This document shows, piece after piece, positions 43,770 through 52,607 of a stretch of 62,344 nucleotides of DNA (its first letter is position 1; each line of letters starts with the position of its first letter). A model generated the notes under the pieces. The model had not been told where the DNA came from, did not search any database, and was given only the letters and a program-made list of their open reading frames with translations. The DNA comes from Oscillibacter sp. (GTDB lineage Bacteria; Bacillota; Clostridia; Oscillospirales; Oscillospiraceae). The position numbers were made by a program, and so were the translations under genes. Location: NCBI GenBank assembly GCA_014799925.1, contig JAAVHC010000035.1, positions 1 to 62,344 of the forward strand, in the 5' to 3' direction.

Positions 43770-44114
43770 CTATTGATGCCGCTCTATTTTAACAGATGAT
43801 ACAACCGCATAGACAACGGCAATTATGACGGCCAAAGAGAAAGCGAACAGCGTCCATATCCAGCCGGTGGCAAGATAGACGGCAAATACCAGGAAGAGAA
43901 TTCCGATGAGCAGAAACGCAAAACCGGATTGGCGATAATAAGGCATTTTGCTCTCCGGAGCCTCGTCCATTCTTCTGCGCTCCTCCTGAGTGGCCCAGAA
44001 GTACGCGTTGTGAAAAAGGTATCCCTTTTCCCTGAACTGAAAACAGCTGATGACAAATGAACCGATAGAAAACGCCAGAATGATCACGCAATTGATTATT
44101 TGGACAGGTTCCAT
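43770..44114 (-). CDS. DUF3784-like small membrane protein
   Basis: 114 residues with three hydrophobic helices (about residues 6-23, 66-84 and 86-106). The loop KGYLFHNAYFWATQEERRRMDE after helix 1 (given in part) resembles the GKGYxxIxGYNTMxxEEK pattern of DUF3784 membrane proteins. Function unknown. It overlaps nothing and lies 39 bp downstream of the ftsK stop on the opposite side of the convergent terminator; the transcription direction is away from ftsK's start. Family assignment is moderate. Confidence 0.7.
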   Translation of the reverse strand: MEPVQIINCVIILAFSIGSFVISCFQFREKGYLFHNAYFWATQEERRRMDEAPESKMPYYRQSGFAFLLIGILFLVFAVYLATGWIWTLFAFSLAVIIAVVYAVVSSVKIERHQ

Positions 44115-44153
44115 TCATGCTCCCCTCCTCCATAAGTTCCACGCGATCCGTAT

Positions 44154-46871
44154 TTACTCCTCATCCCAGGGCGCGTCCTCTTCCGGTTCCGGCATGTCCT
44201 CCCCGGACGCCGCGCCGGAGCCGCCCATCTTGATCTCCTGCCATCTGGCCTTGGTAATGAGAAGCTGGCGGGGCTTGGAGCCCTCAAAGGGTCCCACGTA
44301 GCCCTTCTGCTCCATCTGGTCCACCAGACGGGCGGCACGGGAGTACCCCAGCTTCAGCCGCCGCTGGAGCATGGACACGGACGCCTGGCCGGTCTCCAGA
44401 ATGACCTCCACGGCGGCGGGGAGCAGCTCGTCAACGCTCTCGTCCTCCGCCGGCTCGCCGGCGGGAGCGGGAGAGCCGCTCTTCCGCTCCTTCTCCTGGA
44501 CGTTCTCCTCGATCTTCTGCATGACCTCGTCGGAATACTGGACCTCGCCGGTGGATTTGACATAGCTGACGACCCGCTCGATCTCCTCGGGGGTGATGTA
44601 GCAGCCCTGGACCCGCAGGGACCGGCTGCTGCCAATGGGAGCGTAGAGCATATCGCCCCGTCCCACCAGCTTCTCCGCGCCGGTGGCGTCCAGAATGATG
44701 CGGGAGTTGACCGCGTCCCGGACGGCGAAAGCAATACGGCTGGGAATATTGGCCTTCATCAGGCCGGTGATCACGTCGGCACGGGGGCTCTGGGTGGCGA
44801 TGACCAGGTGCATCCCGGCGGCGCGGCCCATCTGGGCCACCCGGCAGATGGATTCCTCCACCTCTTTGGCTGCCTCGGTCATCAGATCCGCCAGCTCGTC
44901 AATGACTACCACCACCGAGGCCATATGCGGCACGTCCTCCCGCTGTGCGGCCAGGACGTTGTATTCCTCCAGCTTTTTGACGCCAAGCCCGGAGAAGGTC
45001 TTGTACCGCTTGAGCATCTCGTAGACCGCCCACTGCAGAGCGCCGGCGGCCTTCTTGGGATCGGTAACCACCGGGATCAGAAGATGGGGAATCCCGTTGT
45101 AAGGGGCCAGCTCCACCATCTTGGGGTCCACCATAATGAAGCGGACGTCCTCAGGGCTGGATTTATAAAGCAGGCTGATGATCAAAGAGTTGGTACAGAC
45201 GGATTTGCCGGAGCCGGTGGTGCCGGCGATGAGCAGATGGGGCAGCTTGGCGATGTCGCCCACAATGTCCCGGTTGTTGATGTCCCGGCCCACGGCGAAA
45301 GCCACCTGGGACCTGTAATTGGTAAAGGCGGCGGACTCGATGACGTCCCGGATCAGCACCGGGCTCACCGTCTTGTTGGGCACCTCAATGCCCACCACGG
45401 AGCTCTTGTCCGGAATAGGCGCGATGCGCACGCCCACGGCCCCCAGGGCCAGGGCGATATCATTGGCCAGGTTGGTCACCTTGCTGAGCTTCACGCCCTG
45501 GGCCAGGGTAAACTCGTATTGGGTGATGGCCGGCCCCCGGATCACGTCTCCGGGGGCGGCGTCCACGCCGAAGCTGCGGAGAGTCTCCGCCAGCCGCTGG
45601 GCGGTGGAGCGCAGCTCCGCGCCGGCCTCAATGTAGTTGTTCTGGAGGTTTTCCTCCAGCAGAGTGATGGGCGGATAGCTGTAGGAATCCCCGCGGTTGG
45701 CAATCGCGCTGGCAATTTCCGCCGTTACCTGAGCGGTAGCCTCCTCCAACGCCTCGGCGGCGTTTTTCTTTTTCCGGCGCTCCTCCGGCGGGGGAGCGGG
45801 AACGGGAGCGGGCTCCGGTTCCGGGATGGGGACCGGCTCCGGCACAGGTTCCGGCTCCGGAGAAGGCGGAGGAACAGGGTCAGGCGTGGGAGCCAGGATA
45901 CGGATGGGTTCTGGCTCAGGAGCGGGCGCAGCGGGCGGAGGCGTGGGAACGTGGATGGAAACCGGCTCCGGCACGGGAGCGGGGACAGCCTCCTTCTGAG
46001 CGGGCGCCTCCTGATGGATGACGGCTATGTCGGCGGGGGTCATCTGTTCCTTCTCACGGGGACGGAAGAAGCCGCCCTTCTCCGGCTTCTGCTTCACTGC
46101 GGTCTCCGGCGGGGCGGACGCCCCCCCCAGGGGAGTGCCGTCCAGCGGAATGTCAATGACGGCATGGGATTTGGCAGCCTGCGCCGCCTTTCTGGGCGGC
46201 GCGGGACGGCGGGGGGGCGGTTCGGGGTAATCCTCCTCATGGTAGTCCTCCCGCTCCCGCCACAGCTCCAGCAGCATGGCCGGGGTTACCTGGCTGACCA
46301 CCATCAGAAGGGCGGCCAGCAGCACGAGAAACACGATCACCGACGCCGGCTTCCCCAGCACGGCCATGAATCCGTGGGCCGTGGCCCCGGAGAGGACGCC
46401 GCCGGATTCCAGGGTATAGCCGCTCGCCCACAACGTGGGAAACAGTCCCGCCGGGTCGCTCAGATCCAGCTTGCAGAACAGCATATGGCAGATTCCGCCG
46501 AACAGATACGGCGTCAGCAGCGCGCAGGCCACCCGCAGCGCCACAGGCCGCCCACGATGGTTCAGCAGCACCCAGGACGCCGCCGCCAGAGCGGGAACCG
46601 TCAGATAATAGCCCACGCCGAACAGGCCCTTGAACGCTTTGGGGATGAGGTTGATGAGCCAGCCGTCCCCGGTGAAATAGCTGACCAGCACGATCAGCGC
46701 CGCCAGCAGCAGCGTTACGCCCCCCACCTCCCGGCGGATGGGGCGCTTTGTGTTTTTCGCGGCGGAGGCGCGGGATTTGGACCCGCCCCCGGAACGGGAC
46801 CCGCTCCGGCTGCCGCCGGATCGGCTCCCGCCTCTTCCGCTGGATGTGGTTTTCCTTTGTGTTGTTGCCAT
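44154..46871 (-). CDS. ftsK: FtsK/SpoIIIE DNA translocase
   Basis: A 905-residue translocase. A basic Ser/Gly/Arg-rich N-terminus is followed by about four membrane helices (residues 50-200). A long Pro/Glu linker (about 255-385) contains many PEP and PVPEP units. The motor domain has Walker A GTTGSGKSVCTNS near residue 550 and Walker B VVVIDELADLM. The C-terminal gamma winged helix (LQRRLKLGYSRAARLVDQME) reads polar DNA signals. It pumps chromosome ends across the septum in division or sporulation. SpoIIIE and FtsK cannot be told apart here. Confidence 0.95.
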   Translation of the reverse strand: MATTQRKTTSSGRGGSRSGGSRSGSRSGGGSKSRASAAKNTKRPIRREVGGVTLLLAALIVLVSYFTGDGWLINLIPKAFKGLFGVGYYLTVPALAAASWVLLNHRGRPVALRVACALLTPYLFGGICHMLFCKLDLSDPAGLFPTLWASGYTLESGGVLSGATAHGFMAVLGKPASVIVFLVLLAALLMVVSQVTPAMLLELWREREDYHEEDYPEPPPRRPAPPRKAAQAAKSHAVIDIPLDGTPLGGASAPPETAVKQKPEKGGFFRPREKEQMTPADIAVIHQEAPAQKEAVPAPVPEPVSIHVPTPPPAAPAPEPEPIRILAPTPDPVPPPSPEPEPVPEPVPIPEPEPAPVPAPPPEERRKKKNAAEALEEATAQVTAEIASAIANRGDSYSYPPITLLEENLQNNYIEAGAELRSTAQRLAETLRSFGVDAAPGDVIRGPAITQYEFTLAQGVKLSKVTNLANDIALALGAVGVRIAPIPDKSSVVGIEVPNKTVSPVLIRDVIESAAFTNYRSQVAFAVGRDINNRDIVGDIAKLPHLLIAGTTGSGKSVCTNSLIISLLYKSSPEDVRFIMVDPKMVELAPYNGIPHLLIPVVTDPKKAAGALQWAVYEMLKRYKTFSGLGVKKLEEYNVLAAQREDVPHMASVVVVIDELADLMTEAAKEVEESICRVAQMGRAAGMHLVIATQSPRADVITGLMKANIPSRIAFAVRDAVNSRIILDATGAEKLVGRGDMLYAPIGSSRSLRVQGCYITPEEIERVVSYVKSTGEVQYSDEVMQKIEENVQEKERKSGSPAPAGEPAEDESVDELLPAAVEVILETGQASVSMLQRRLKLGYSRAARLVDQMEQKGYVGPFEGSKPRQLLITKARWQEIKMGGSGAASGEDMPEPEEDAPWDEE

Positions 46872-46883
46872 GGTTCTCCCTCT

Positions 46884-47423
46884 TTATTTGAAATGCTCCG
46901 TCATGATCCGGTCAAAATCCGTCTGGTAGTCCAGAAAGCGGACGCGGACAACGTCCACAAACCGGTCCTCCATCAAGAACCGCTTGAAATCTTCATAGGG
47001 CAGCAGGTCATAGTCCACTGTCTCCCCCTCCTGGAGCCGGATGGTCTGCTCCGACGGATCGAAAAATACCACAAAGCTGTGATAAATATCAGCATCCATC
47101 CCCTTCATCCTTGGCCAGACATCCACATAAACCGGGTGAAGGTCCTGAGTGGAAACAATAATACCCGTTTCTTCCCGCAGCTCCCGCAGCGCGCCCTGAA
47201 CGGGCGTTTCTCCCTTTACCACGGACCCGCCGGTATACTCCCAACAGCCGCCCCAAGCCTTATCCGGGTGCCGCCTGGTGATGAGCACCCGGCCGTCGTG
47301 GGTCACGGACAGGACCTCCACCACCAGATGATACACGCCCTCCGGCAGAGGCTCGCCCCGCACCAGGTCGAACCCCAGCGGGCTGCCCTCCCGGTCATAA
47401 GCGTCCCACAATTCTCTCGCCAT
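46884..47423 (-). CDS. NUDIX hydrolase
   Basis: A 179-residue NUDIX protein. The box reads GGSVVKGETPVQGALRELRE (plus ETGI) near residue 68, with the expected Gly, Glu and Arg residues. The N-terminal DAYDREGSPLGFDLVRGEPLPEG resembles isopentenyl-diphosphate isomerase-like NUDIX proteins, yet the short length and context fit a general nucleotide or prenyl pyrophosphatase. Substrate not assigned. It is encoded 12 bp upstream of ftsK and 31 bp downstream of uppP's region, probably one transcript. Confidence 0.9.
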   Translation of the reverse strand: MARELWDAYDREGSPLGFDLVRGEPLPEGVYHLVVEVLSVTHDGRVLITRRHPDKAWGGCWEYTGGSVVKGETPVQGALRELREETGIIVSTQDLHPVYVDVWPRMKGMDADIYHSFVVFFDPSEQTIRLQEGETVDYDLLPYEDFKRFLMEDRFVDVVRVRFLDYQTDFDRIMTEHFK

Positions 47424-47454
47424 GATATCTCCCTCCTCCTGTGTACCCCAGGCA

Positions 47455-48327
47455 TCAGGCCGCGGCCTGGAGCCAGGGCAGCAGGTTCAGGACCTTCAGC
47501 AGGCTCAGGATCACTGTGACGGCGCCGGCGGCCCAGCAGTAATAGGCAAACGCGCCAAACTTTCCCTTGTCCGCCACTATCCGTACCAGCCGGATGGAAA
47601 GGTATCCGCTGACTGCCGCCGCAGCCACGCCCAGAAGATAGGCGGGGAGCAGCTTCACGTCAATGCCGCCGGCCTCGACCACGTCCTTGATTTGCAGGAT
47701 ATTGGCCCCCAGCACGGCGGGGATGGACAGCAGAAAGGCGAACCGCACGGCAAACCGCCGCTCAAAGCCGCGGAAGCAACCCGCGCAGATGGTCATGCCG
47801 GACCGTGAGATGCCGGGGCAGGTGGCGACGGCCTGCCCCACGCCCACGATCAGCACGTCGGCCATGGTGGCGGTGCGCTCGTTCTTCCGGCCTTTCCTGA
47901 GGCGGTCACAGAAATACAGCAGAAGCCCCGTGACCAGCAAAGCTCCGCCCACAAAGAAGGTGTTGCCGTACAGCCCCTCCACCAGGTCCTTGACCGGCAG
48001 GATCAGGAACAGGGGCAGCGTGCCAACCACAATCAGCAGAATCATCCGCCGGGCGGAGGGGATTCTACGGGGCGTCCTGCCGCCGGCCATATCGCCGATC
48101 ATACGGAAAAATTCCAGAATCATCTCTTTGATATCGGACCAGTAAGCGACGAATACCGCCGCCAGAGTGCCCAGATGGAGCAGCACGTCAAAAAATACGT
48201 CGTCAGCGCCCTCCATCCCCATACCCAGCAGATTCTGGGCGATGGAGAGATGGCCGGAGCTGGAGATGGGCAGAAATTCTGCCACGCCCTGGATGATTCC
48301 CAGGAGCAAAGCGTTGATCACGGTCAC
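47455..48327 (-). CDS. uppP: Undecaprenyl-diphosphatase UppP (BacA)
   Basis: A 290-residue membrane enzyme with about eight helices. The active-site motifs are GIIQGVAEFLPISSSGHL near the N-terminus (Glu and the PISSSGH stretch) and PGISRSGMTICAG near residue 195 (catalytic Ser/Arg). It recycles undecaprenyl diphosphate to the monophosphate for peptidoglycan synthesis and contributes to bacitracin resistance. Full length. Confidence 0.97.
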   Translation of the reverse strand: MTVINALLLGIIQGVAEFLPISSSGHLSIAQNLLGMGMEGADDVFFDVLLHLGTLAAVFVAYWSDIKEMILEFFRMIGDMAGGRTPRRIPSARRMILLIVVGTLPLFLILPVKDLVEGLYGNTFFVGGALLVTGLLLYFCDRLRKGRKNERTATMADVLIVGVGQAVATCPGISRSGMTICAGCFRGFERRFAVRFAFLLSIPAVLGANILQIKDVVEAGGIDVKLLPAYLLGVAAAAVSGYLSIRLVRIVADKGKFGAFAYYCWAAGAVTVILSLLKVLNLLPWLQAAA

Positions 48328-48884
48328 GGCACAGCCTCCTCAGTTTCATGTCTTACGTCTATGATAGCACAACTGTTTGCGATTTTCCATAGTTTTTTGC
48401 CAGGGAATTTCGGATTTGGAAAATCTTAATACTTTTTTGAAGGACAAAGGTCCTGGACGGAGAGCCAGTCCCGCTCTTTCCTGCGCAGGCTGTCCCAGCC
48501 CGCGCGCAGCCGGTTCTCGGCTCCTCTCACTTACGGCGCTGTGTGCGCATTGGTTTAATCCTTTGGTCCGGGCCGTGTATGTCCTCGCAAGCCGGGATAT
48601 TAGTGAACCGGCGGCTCTGCCGCCGATACGGGGGATACAAGCCATTCAGCGGCGAGAACCGCTGCCGCTCCGATGTTCCGCTCCGCTCCGCGCTCTCCGC
48701 TCTCGCTGATCTCACCGCTGGCGATGGACGCTATACGCCGTTCGTAGGGGTTCTGGCTTGTGAGCGGCGGCGCAAAAATGGACACCCAGTTAAGGGTGCC
48801 CATCAGCTGTGTTTATTCGGTTTTTATGCAAATCAAGCCTGTCAACCAGCCTAACATAACTATGCGAACTAACCTTGAGAAGTT
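48328..48884. other. Intergenic stretch with a repeat copy and a gene fragment
   Basis: From about 48440 to 48520 lies a diverged copy of the GACGGCC repeat (TCCTGGACGGAGAGCCAGTCC, then CGCTCTTTCCTGCGCAGGCTG). It is followed by the M56-like fragment at 48515-48615. The remainder (to 48884) is rich in CCGCTC/CTCGC units and shows no recognisable gene. Confidence 0.4.
48515..48615 (+). pseudogene. Fragment resembling an M56 (BlaR1-type) peptidase
   Basis: One frame encodes LTALCAHWFNPLVRAVYVL followed by ASRDISE. This matches the membrane segment of BlaR1/M56 antirepressor peptidases (HWFNPLVW...NRDIE). The HExxH region and everything downstream are missing. It seems a short remnant carried with the surrounding repeat. 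Confidence 0.35.
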
Positions 48885-50054
48885 TCAGCGGGAATTTTCA
48901 TTCTCTCTTAATTCCGCAATAAAAGCATCCATGTCAGCTTCTATACGTGCTTCTTCTGCCGCTATTTCTTCGGGGGTCAAAGTGCATCCACGGTATAAAA
49001 ATGTTACGATTTCAGCGCGGGTACAGATTTTACCCGGTGAAAATGTGTTCTCACCTGTTCCATTTGTGATTCCCTGCTGCACTGCCCAGGACATAGCCGG
49101 AGCATCCCCCCTTGTAGGCAAAACATCAGAAAATTCCACCGTTTCTGTTGGCGCAGGCGCTCCGGCTGCCAACCACATGTAAAGTACAGCCATACTTCTG
49201 GAACACTCGGAGTCCGCCTTGAAACTGGAACTGCCTTGCGCTGAAAAACCTGCCTGTCCACGTTTCTCATAAATCCACAGAGCCGGTTTATAGTAATATT
49301 CGTTTCCTGTCAGATCAGAAAAAGGATTGCTTATGGACGGTTCCGGGGAGCCATATGCACGCCATATAAAGGTTATGACCTGAGCGGTCGTACAATTTTC
49401 GTTCGGCGAAAAACTGTACTTGCCTGTCCCATTTGTAATTCCCTTCTGGATTGCCCACGTTACAGGATCTGCAAAATAATCACCGGGCTTAACATCTACA
49501 AAGCGGGTGCCGTTTACATTTAACGTGTTTGTTTCATCCACGCCAACGACATAGAAAGTATAAACGATATCAGAAAGGCGATTACTGTTCGATCCAACCA
49601 TTATATATAATCCCTCGTCGCCACGGTCCTGATACGCAAAAATGCCATACAGCGTTCGCTCTGCTGATTCAATTTTTATTTGTGCAGAACTGTGATTCTC
49701 GATGAAATCAGGCACCATGGAACTACTGGTAAATACTGTATCCAATTCCTTTGTAATGTGGTATTTGTTCGAGTTGTCCCCCAAATTGGGCTGCAAAGTT
49801 ACGGTTGTTCCTACCGGCACATAAACAATAGGCCGATAGAACAATTCTTTTTCCACACCAATGATATTGGCATCTGTATCTGGATAATCCATATATGGTT
49901 CCCATTCAACGTGCAGCACTTCCTGGTCAAATGTAATCCAATTTACATAATCTCGTTCTTTCGTTTTTGACTTCGCATAAGCGGTTACTTCAAACATACT
50001 CATTACAAGTACCAGAAGCAACAGTTGGGCTAACCTCCTTTTGTGATTCCTCAT
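48885..50054 (-). CDS. Secreted S-layer-homology (SLH) domain protein
   Basis: 389 residues. A signal peptide (basic MRNHKRR, hydrophobic core, cut after VTAYA) is followed by a beta-rich domain of unknown type to about residue 195. Three SLH repeats then follow (FVDVKPGDYFADPVTWAIQKGITNGTG, a degenerate second, and FSDVLPTRGDAPAMSWAVQQGITNGTG, quoted in part). A helical Glu-rich tail closes the protein. SLH domains bind pyruvylated cell-wall polymers, so it should sit on the cell surface. The start at 50054 is chosen for the signal peptide; the frame extends to 50222 without one. The ligand of the N-terminal domain is unknown. Confidence 0.88.
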   Translation of the reverse strand: MRNHKRRLAQLLLLVLVMSMFEVTAYAKSKTKERDYVNWITFDQEVLHVEWEPYMDYPDTDANIIGVEKELFYRPIVYVPVGTTVTLQPNLGDNSNKYHITKELDTVFTSSSMVPDFIENHSSAQIKIESAERTLYGIFAYQDRGDEGLYIMVGSNSNRLSDIVYTFYVVGVDETNTLNVNGTRFVDVKPGDYFADPVTWAIQKGITNGTGKYSFSPNENCTTAQVITFIWRAYGSPEPSISNPFSDLTGNEYYYKPALWIYEKRGQAGFSAQGSSSFKADSECSRSMAVLYMWLAAGAPAPTETVEFSDVLPTRGDAPAMSWAVQQGITNGTGENTFSPGKICTRAEIVTFLYRGCTLTPEEIAAEEARIEADMDAFIAELRENENSR

Positions 50055-50575
50055 CTTCTCACTTCTCACTTTCCGCAACACTATAATCGTATTGCTCATA
50101 ATCTCAACAGCTTCCGCCATAGGGGCGACACATTCGTTATGTGTACCCTCTATGGCTTCCACTGTCGAGACAACAAAAGCGGCGCAGGGGCAATAATCCC
50201 CTGCACCGCCGAAGCTACGCACACCATAAATCTCCCCCTTGATAATCGCAGGGAAAACCGTTATAATGGTTTTGGGCGCAGAATTTCTGCTGTGCGGGAA
50301 GATGCCTTAACACTAGGTCCTGCATAGGGGCGCATGGGACGGCCATCCTGTGCGCCCTGCCTTTATGCTTCTGTCATCCCGTGAGTTTATTGTACCGCAT
50401 ATCCCGGAAGAATGCAAGCATATATTTCGGCATAATTCTACACGGGAGTTTTTTGAGGTTGACAAGGTGGATTGGTGCAGGGGCCGTGGCGCTGATTGTC
50501 GACGTGACTACCGTTTTCGCAGCCTCCGCCTTTGCAAGTTTCGCCAATGAAGGCGAGAGTCAGGCAGACCTTGGT
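50055..50575. other. Gene-poor stretch upstream of the SLH gene
   Basis: It contains the promoter region of the SLH gene and a GC-rich hairpin near 50319-50362 (GCATAGGGGCGCA paired with TGCGCCCTGC). A short open stretch at about 50470-50580 (IGAGAVALIVDVTTVFAA...) runs into the inverted-repeat element. No gene could be recognised. Confidence 0.3.
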
Positions 50576-50737
50576 TTATAGTCGAAGCAGTTGAAAAAGA
50601 GTAAAGTTCGATGGCGAAAATGAGGTGCAGCTTCGCTGTCGTCCTTGACGGGCGTCAGCCCGCCTGCGTCCTCCGTCTTGCTGCGCCCCATTTTTCCCTG
50701 CCTCCTTTTTACCCTTTCTCAACCGCGTCGACTATAG
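50576..50737. mobile_element. MITE-like element with 30-bp terminal inverted repeats
   Basis: The left end (50576-50605) and right end (50707-50737) are inverted repeats sharing TATAGTCGA, GTTGA, AAAG and GTAAA blocks. Inner parts also pair (AAAATGAGGTGCAGC near 50617 with GCTGCGCCCCATTTTT near 50680), so the whole element can fold into one long hairpin. No transposase is encoded, and a target duplication is not obvious. The right end matches positions 101-130 of the window. Confidence 0.6.
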
Positions 50738-51083
50738 AGCTGACCCTGTCCAGCAGCGGGCAGATTACGGAAAAGAGTATCAATGTGACAGACAGCAATA
50801 ATACCGCCGGCTTGGTTCAGTTTGTTGGCGATCAGGCTGTTGATAGACAAGTTGCGCCCCCCTCAACGGCCTGAGCCGCGAAGATACCGCAGGCATTTCA
50901 GAAAATGCCCAAGGCAGCCTGTCGGCTAAGCCGGCCGCGGGCCGGCCCACGGATGCGGTCACTGCACAATCTATACAAGCCTGAACCTATTGCGATTCCT
51001 GGATTTTTGCCCGGTTACGATATTGCACTTTTAATCGAGGAATCGTATAATAGGGGAGAAAGAGACTTCTGTAAGAAAATGAC
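50738..51083. other. Remnant-rich stretch before the tRNA-Ser region
   Basis: Positions 50738-50872 keep a short frame (SGQITEKSINVTDSNNTAG...) that may be the tail of a surface protein. 50930-50950 is a CCGGCCGCGGGCCGG palindrome. Nothing intact is seen. Confidence 0.3.
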
Positions 51084-51112
51084 TTGCGCAGAAGGGAAAA
51101 TTGTGGTATGAT
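51084..51112 (+). promoter_or_regulatory. Probable original promoter of the tRNA-Ser locus
   Basis: TTGCGC (51084-51089), 17-bp spacer and TATGAT (51107-51112) lie 33 bp before the first tRNA-Ser 5' half. No comparable promoter is seen before the intact tRNA at 51630. Confidence 0.55.
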
Positions 51113-51145
51113 ATTGTCAGCGGTTATAGCTGCGACATGAGATAT

Positions 51146-51187
51146 GCAGCGGCATCGAAGCGGTCATAACGGGGCTGACTCGAAATC
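51146..51187 (+). repeat. tRNA-Ser 5'-half copy 1 (att remnant)
   Basis: GCAGCGG, D-arm and anticodon loop (CTCGAAA) of tRNA-Ser(CGA) are present, ending after AAATC; the 3' half is missing. It carries the variant AAGCGGTCATAACGGGGCTGA. Confidence 0.75.
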
Positions 51188-51247
51188 GTGTGGGTCAGGC
51201 GGGTGGTCATCGGCGGAAAGCCTTGGTATTACTGGATTCTTGGAATT

Positions 51248-51314
51248 ATCTACGGTTTTCTACGGCTTCATATCTACGGATTTTCTACGTTTTTTCTACG
51301 GTTTCTACGCGGCA
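51248..51314. repeat. Cluster of TCTACG direct repeats
   Basis: Six TCTACG units (mostly TCTACGG followed by T-runs) occur in about 65 bp between tRNA-half copies 1 and 2. Such spacing resembles arm-type binding sites of tyrosine recombinases near an attachment core; this is inference. Confidence 0.45.
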
Positions 51315-51358
51315 CCCGCTCATGGCATTGGGCGGGCAAAGCATTGGAAATAAAGCAT

Positions 51359-51398
51359 GCAGCGGTATCGAAGTGGTTATAACGGCCCTGACTCGAAA
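51359..51398 (+). repeat. tRNA-Ser 5'-half copy 2 (att remnant)
   Basis: Identical to the intact gene from GCAGCGGTATCGAAG through CCCTGACTCGAAA, then diverging at the 3' side of the anticodon loop. Confidence 0.75.
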
Positions 51399-51550
51399 AC
51401 AAGTAACCACTTCGGAACCAGTTTTCCGAAAAGTCTTGATTTTGCAAGGCTTTGGAGGTATCATTTAGGAGAAAAATTTTAGTTGTTCTCTCCATCAGTT
51501 CTCTCCTTTTTCCGGTGTACTTTTTGGGGCTGATGTTGCGAAAAATATAC

Positions 51551-51592
51551 GCAGCGGTATCGAAGTGGTCATAACGGGGCTGACTCGAAATC
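51551..51592 (+). repeat. tRNA-Ser 5'-half copy 3 (att remnant)
   Basis: Same 5' half as copy 1 in the anticodon stem (GGGGCTGACTCGAAATC) and as copy 2 in GCAGCGGTATC. It diverges directly after AAATC. Confidence 0.75.
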
Positions 51593-51629
51593 ATATTTTT
51601 TGATGCCGCACTCCCCAAAAATTGAATAC

Positions 51630-51720
51630 GCAGCGGTATCGAAGTGGTTATAACGGCCCTGACTCGAAATCAGGTGTATCAGCAATGATACCGTGGGTTC
51701 GAATCCCACCCGCTGCGCCA
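51630..51720 (+). tRNA. tRNA-Ser (anticodon CGA)
   Basis: Complete class II tRNA with encoded CCA. Acceptor GCAGCGG (51630-51636) pairs with CCGCTGC (51710-51716), with G as discriminator. The anticodon stem CCTGA/TCAGG encloses CTCGAAA, giving anticodon CGA (51665-51667) for UCG. The long variable arm GTATCA/TGATAC and the T-arm GTGGG-TTCGAAT-CCCAC are typical of tRNA-Ser. Three 5'-half copies precede it, so this copy was probably rebuilt by an integrating element. Confidence 0.95.
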
Positions 51721-51722
51721 AA

Positions 51723-51756
51723 AAACCCTTGTAGACGACTGTTTACAAGGGTTTTC
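51723..51756 (+). terminator. Terminator after tRNA-Ser
   Basis: A 12-bp stem (51723-51734 with 51745-51756), A-run before and TTTTCTT after: an intrinsic terminator three bases past the CCA end. From 51757 to 52001 the DNA is AT-rich and no gene was recognised. Confidence 0.85.
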
Positions 51757-52001
51757 TTATTGAAAAGTTTGAAAAGCAAATTGTCATTCGTCCTGTCATT
51801 TGTTATTACAAAAGAACTGTTATCACACTTTTTCTGAATAACAATTCCGGCAAAGAGCGTTTTGAACTCAGCGAAATTGTTTGCCGAAATTTGTTTTGAT
51901 TGAAAAATGTTATAAAACACTCCATCAAGAGCAGTAAAGAGAAGCGGCGAGATATGAGGCAATACATAACAGAAAGGATTTTTGATTAGGAGGTATTCAT
52001 C

Positions 52002-52607
52002 ATGGAAAGACAAAATACTGTACTCCCCCCTGCCGCTATGGAAGTCATCAATCAAATATCAGGAACCTATTCCGCCAAGTTCTGGGACGGCCTTTTGGCT
52101 GTTACGGAATCATTAGATACGGTTAAGTCCGTGAACGATTCTATTAAAGACGATGATCTGATCGTGGTGAAAGTGACCAAGGCAAACGTGGCGCAGAAGG
52201 GCGTTATCAAAATCAGCAAGACCGGCGAGGTGTTCTCTACCGTAACTGCAAACAGCGGCATCTACCAGCCTGTTTACGAAGTGCGGGGACTTCCCGGCGC
52301 TGTGTTTGAGATTACCGCCGCCGAGGACATTTACACGCCTGATGGCACTCTGCGCTACTCTGCTGGTCAGGTAGTGGACACTGTGACCTCCGACAAGGCG
52401 GGCAATGCGGTGAGCAAGTCTCTCTACCTGGGGAAATACAAAATCCGGGAAGTCACCGCGCCCGCTGGCATGATTGCCAGTAAGGAAGTCCAAAGAACTG
52501 TTCGGCAAGGTGCGTTCCGGGCAGATACGGGTACTGATTGGCTCCACACAAAAGATGGGAGCCGGGACGAATGTGCAGCACAAATTGATTGCGCTCCACC
52601 ATCTTGA
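52002..52607 (+). pseudogene. Chimeric open frame: unknown leader, SpaA-like surface-protein piece, helicase-region tail
   Basis: 201 codons behind a good site (TAGGAGGTATTCATC). Residues 1-55 (MERQNTVLPPAAMEVINQ...) are of unknown origin. Residues about 55-155 match SpaA/prealbumin-like repeats of cell-surface adhesins (PGAVFEITAAEDIYTPDGT and YLGKYKIREVTAPAGM). The last 40 or so residues are an out-of-frame reading of a helicase fragment that in its own frame is meaningful. The open frame is therefore probably a recombination product and not a functional protein, although it could be translated. Confidence 0.6.

Noticed and set aside
44808-47519. 903-codon plus-strand frame opposite ftsK and the NUDIX gene
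   Set aside because: Antisense shadow spanning two certain genes.
48600-48803. Minus-strand 67-codon frame before the SLH gene
   Set aside because: No ribosome site; composition reflects CCGCTC-type repeats. It overlaps the M56-like fragment on the other strand.
51146-51720. Reading the four tRNA-like units as a CRISPR-like or simple tandem repeat
   Set aside because: Spacing is irregular (213, 192 and 79 bp) and the repeated unit is exactly the 5' half of the tRNA that follows.
52100-52480. Treating the SpaA-like region as an intact surface adhesin
   Set aside because: It has no signal peptide or sortase motif, and both ends join unrelated fragments.
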